From positions 2,046,001-2,110,000 of the forward strand of contig NZ_CP030047.1 in assembly GCF_015291625.1 (NCBI RefSeq): a stretch of DNA of 64,000 bases. Direction: 5' to 3'. The position numbers were made by a program, and so were the translations under genes. The notes beneath the pieces were generated by a model, which did no database searches, was not told the origin of the DNA, and saw only the letters and a list, made by a program, of their open reading frames with translations. Origin of the DNA: Bradyrhizobium sp. CCBAU 53421 (lineage in GTDB: Bacteria; Pseudomonadota; Alphaproteobacteria; Rhizobiales; Xanthobacteraceae). Within the stretch, counting starts at the first letter, position 1, and each line of letters opens with the position of its first letter. Below, piece by piece: positions 63,188 through 64,000 of this stretch.

Positions 63188-63862
63188 ATGTCGCAGACAC
63201 AAGACAAGGCGCTGCTGTTCGATATCGACGGCACGCTCGCCGACACCGATCCGCTGCATCTGGCAGCGTTCAACCGGGTGCTCGGTCCTCATGGACACAG
63301 CTTCGATCACGCGCGCTTCGGCCGTGAGCTGCAAGGCTTCTCCAACGCGTCGATCGGCGAGCGCTTCCTCGCTCGCGAGCCGGCCGAACGCCGCGCCGTC
63401 ATCCTCGGCGAGAAGGAGCGGATCTTCCGCGAATTGGTCGCTGGCCGGATCGTGCCGGTGCCGGGATTGCTGGCGCTACTCGAGGCGGCCGATCGCGCCG
63501 GCGTGCCGATGGTGGCGGTGACCAATGCGCCGCGCCCGAACGCCGAGCTGCTGCTCGCGGGACTAGGCATCGCGCACCGATTCAAGGCGGTGGTGATCGG
63601 CGACGAACTGGCGCACGGCAAGCCGCACCCATTGCCGTATCTCGAGGGGCTGCGCCTTGCAGGCGCGCAGGCTTCGGCTTCGATTGCGTTCGAGGATTCG
63701 CGCTCCGGCATCCAGTCCGCGACGGCGGCGGGCATCGCGACGATCGGGATGCGAACCGGGCTCAGCCATGCCGATCTGGTCGCGGCCGGCGCCGTCGCCA
63801 GCGCGGCGGCATTCGATAATCCGGAATTGATTCGCCTCGTCGCATCGGCCATGTCTTGGTGA
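63188..63862 (+). CDS. HAD-family hydrolase, phosphatase-like
   Basis: A 224-residue HAD hydrolase of subfamily I (beta-phosphoglucomutase/CbbY-like). Motif I is LLFDIDGTLADT (Asp12 nucleophile, Asp14 acid/base). Motif II is in VAVTNAP, motif III in GKPHPLPY (Lys) and motif IV in AFEDSRSGI. The cap lies between motif I and II. Substrate unknown. The ATG at 63188 is used. Confidence 0.92.
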   Translation: MSQTQDKALLFDIDGTLADTDPLHLAAFNRVLGPHGHSFDHARFGRELQGFSNASIGERFLAREPAERRAVILGEKERIFRELVAGRIVPVPGLLALLEAADRAGVPMVAVTNAPRPNAELLLAGLGIAHRFKAVVIGDELAHGKPHPLPYLEGLRLAGAQASASIAFEDSRSGIQSATAAGIATIGMRTGLSHADLVAAGAVASAAAFDNPELIRLVASAMSW

Positions 63863-64000
63863 GCAACGGCATGGTGAGGAATCGTGCCGGCACTCACCGG
63901 CCTGGCCTTGCTGCAACGCAGTCCTTAACCCCGATGATGCTTGCTCGTTGACCTCGGTGCCGAACGGTCGCACCATGGGCCAGAGCGTGATCAGGAAGAC
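63863..64000. other. Window end, no supported gene
   Basis: About 140 bp. The minus strand has two short open frames running into the window edge, one ending near 63893. Either could be the 3' end of a gene that starts outside the window; neither can be identified. Confidence 0.3.

Noticed and set aside
63563..63976. Minus-strand frame of 137 codons at the window end
   Set aside because: It overlaps the HAD gene antisense for 300 bases and shows no recognisable domain. The window edge prevents a better test.

Overview
The window is a high-GC chromosomal stretch with dense genes, frequent GTG/TTG starts and six families of palindromic intergenic repeats. Family content (FadR-type GntR regulators, vanAB-like demethylase, TadE/TadG, Tlde1-domain protein, FadE/FadI/FadJ operon, SlyX-TrhO pair, CsbD) fits an alphaproteobacterium of the Bradyrhizobium/Rhodopseudomonas group. 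That assignment is inference from gene style, not from a marker gene. No rRNA, tRNA, CRISPR array, integrase or transposase was recognised.

Layout. 0-7.5 kb: end of a molybdopterin oxidoreductase, an unknown protein, a methyltransferase, a DOPA-dioxygenase-like protein, a membrane GGDEF-EAL protein and a periplasmic L,D-transpeptidase-like (Tlde1) protein. 7.6-21.5 kb: a catabolic region. It starts with a vanA-gntR-vanB demethylase locus and a second GGDEF-EAL gene. A truncated extradiol-dioxygenase remnant follows. Then comes a divergent cluster: leftward are a permease, an aldehyde dehydrogenase and a GlcG/HbpS-like protein; rightward are a heme-oxygenase-like di-iron (HDO) protein, two [2Fe-2S] ferredoxins flanking a 98-residue unknown protein, a GntR regulator and a GMC oxidoreductase. 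Tandem GTATAC palindromes sit between the two arms. This cluster is the best candidate for an undescribed enzyme system in the window.

21.6-38.5 kb: mostly housekeeping and accessory genes: hemE, PilZ, tadE/tadG, a LysR regulator, slyX-trhO, gamma-glutamyltransferase, FKBP, a 2-hydroxyacid dehydrogenase, csbD, a His-rich cupin, an enoyl-CoA hydratase, two exported hydrolases, a VOC protein and an OmpR-type two-component system. 38.8-45.6 kb: a cell-envelope block with two GT39-type polytopic transferases, a helix-hairpin-helix protein, a secreted FecR-domain protein next to an outer-membrane barrel with a Thr-Pro linker, and an OmpA-like protein. One transferase resembles protein O-mannosyltransferases and is divergent from the FecR/Thr-Pro barrel pair, which suggests surface-protein glycosylation.

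46-56.5 kb: a YcaQ/AlkZ-like protein, an MFS transporter, an RND efflux operon (adaptor, pump, TetR) with a 34-bp palindromic operator, a flavin reductase-like protein and a Tat-exported SMP-30 protein. 56.6-62.8 kb: a translationally coupled fatty-acid beta-oxidation operon fadE-fadI-fadJ-thioesterase. The window ends with a small unknown protein and a HAD phosphatase.
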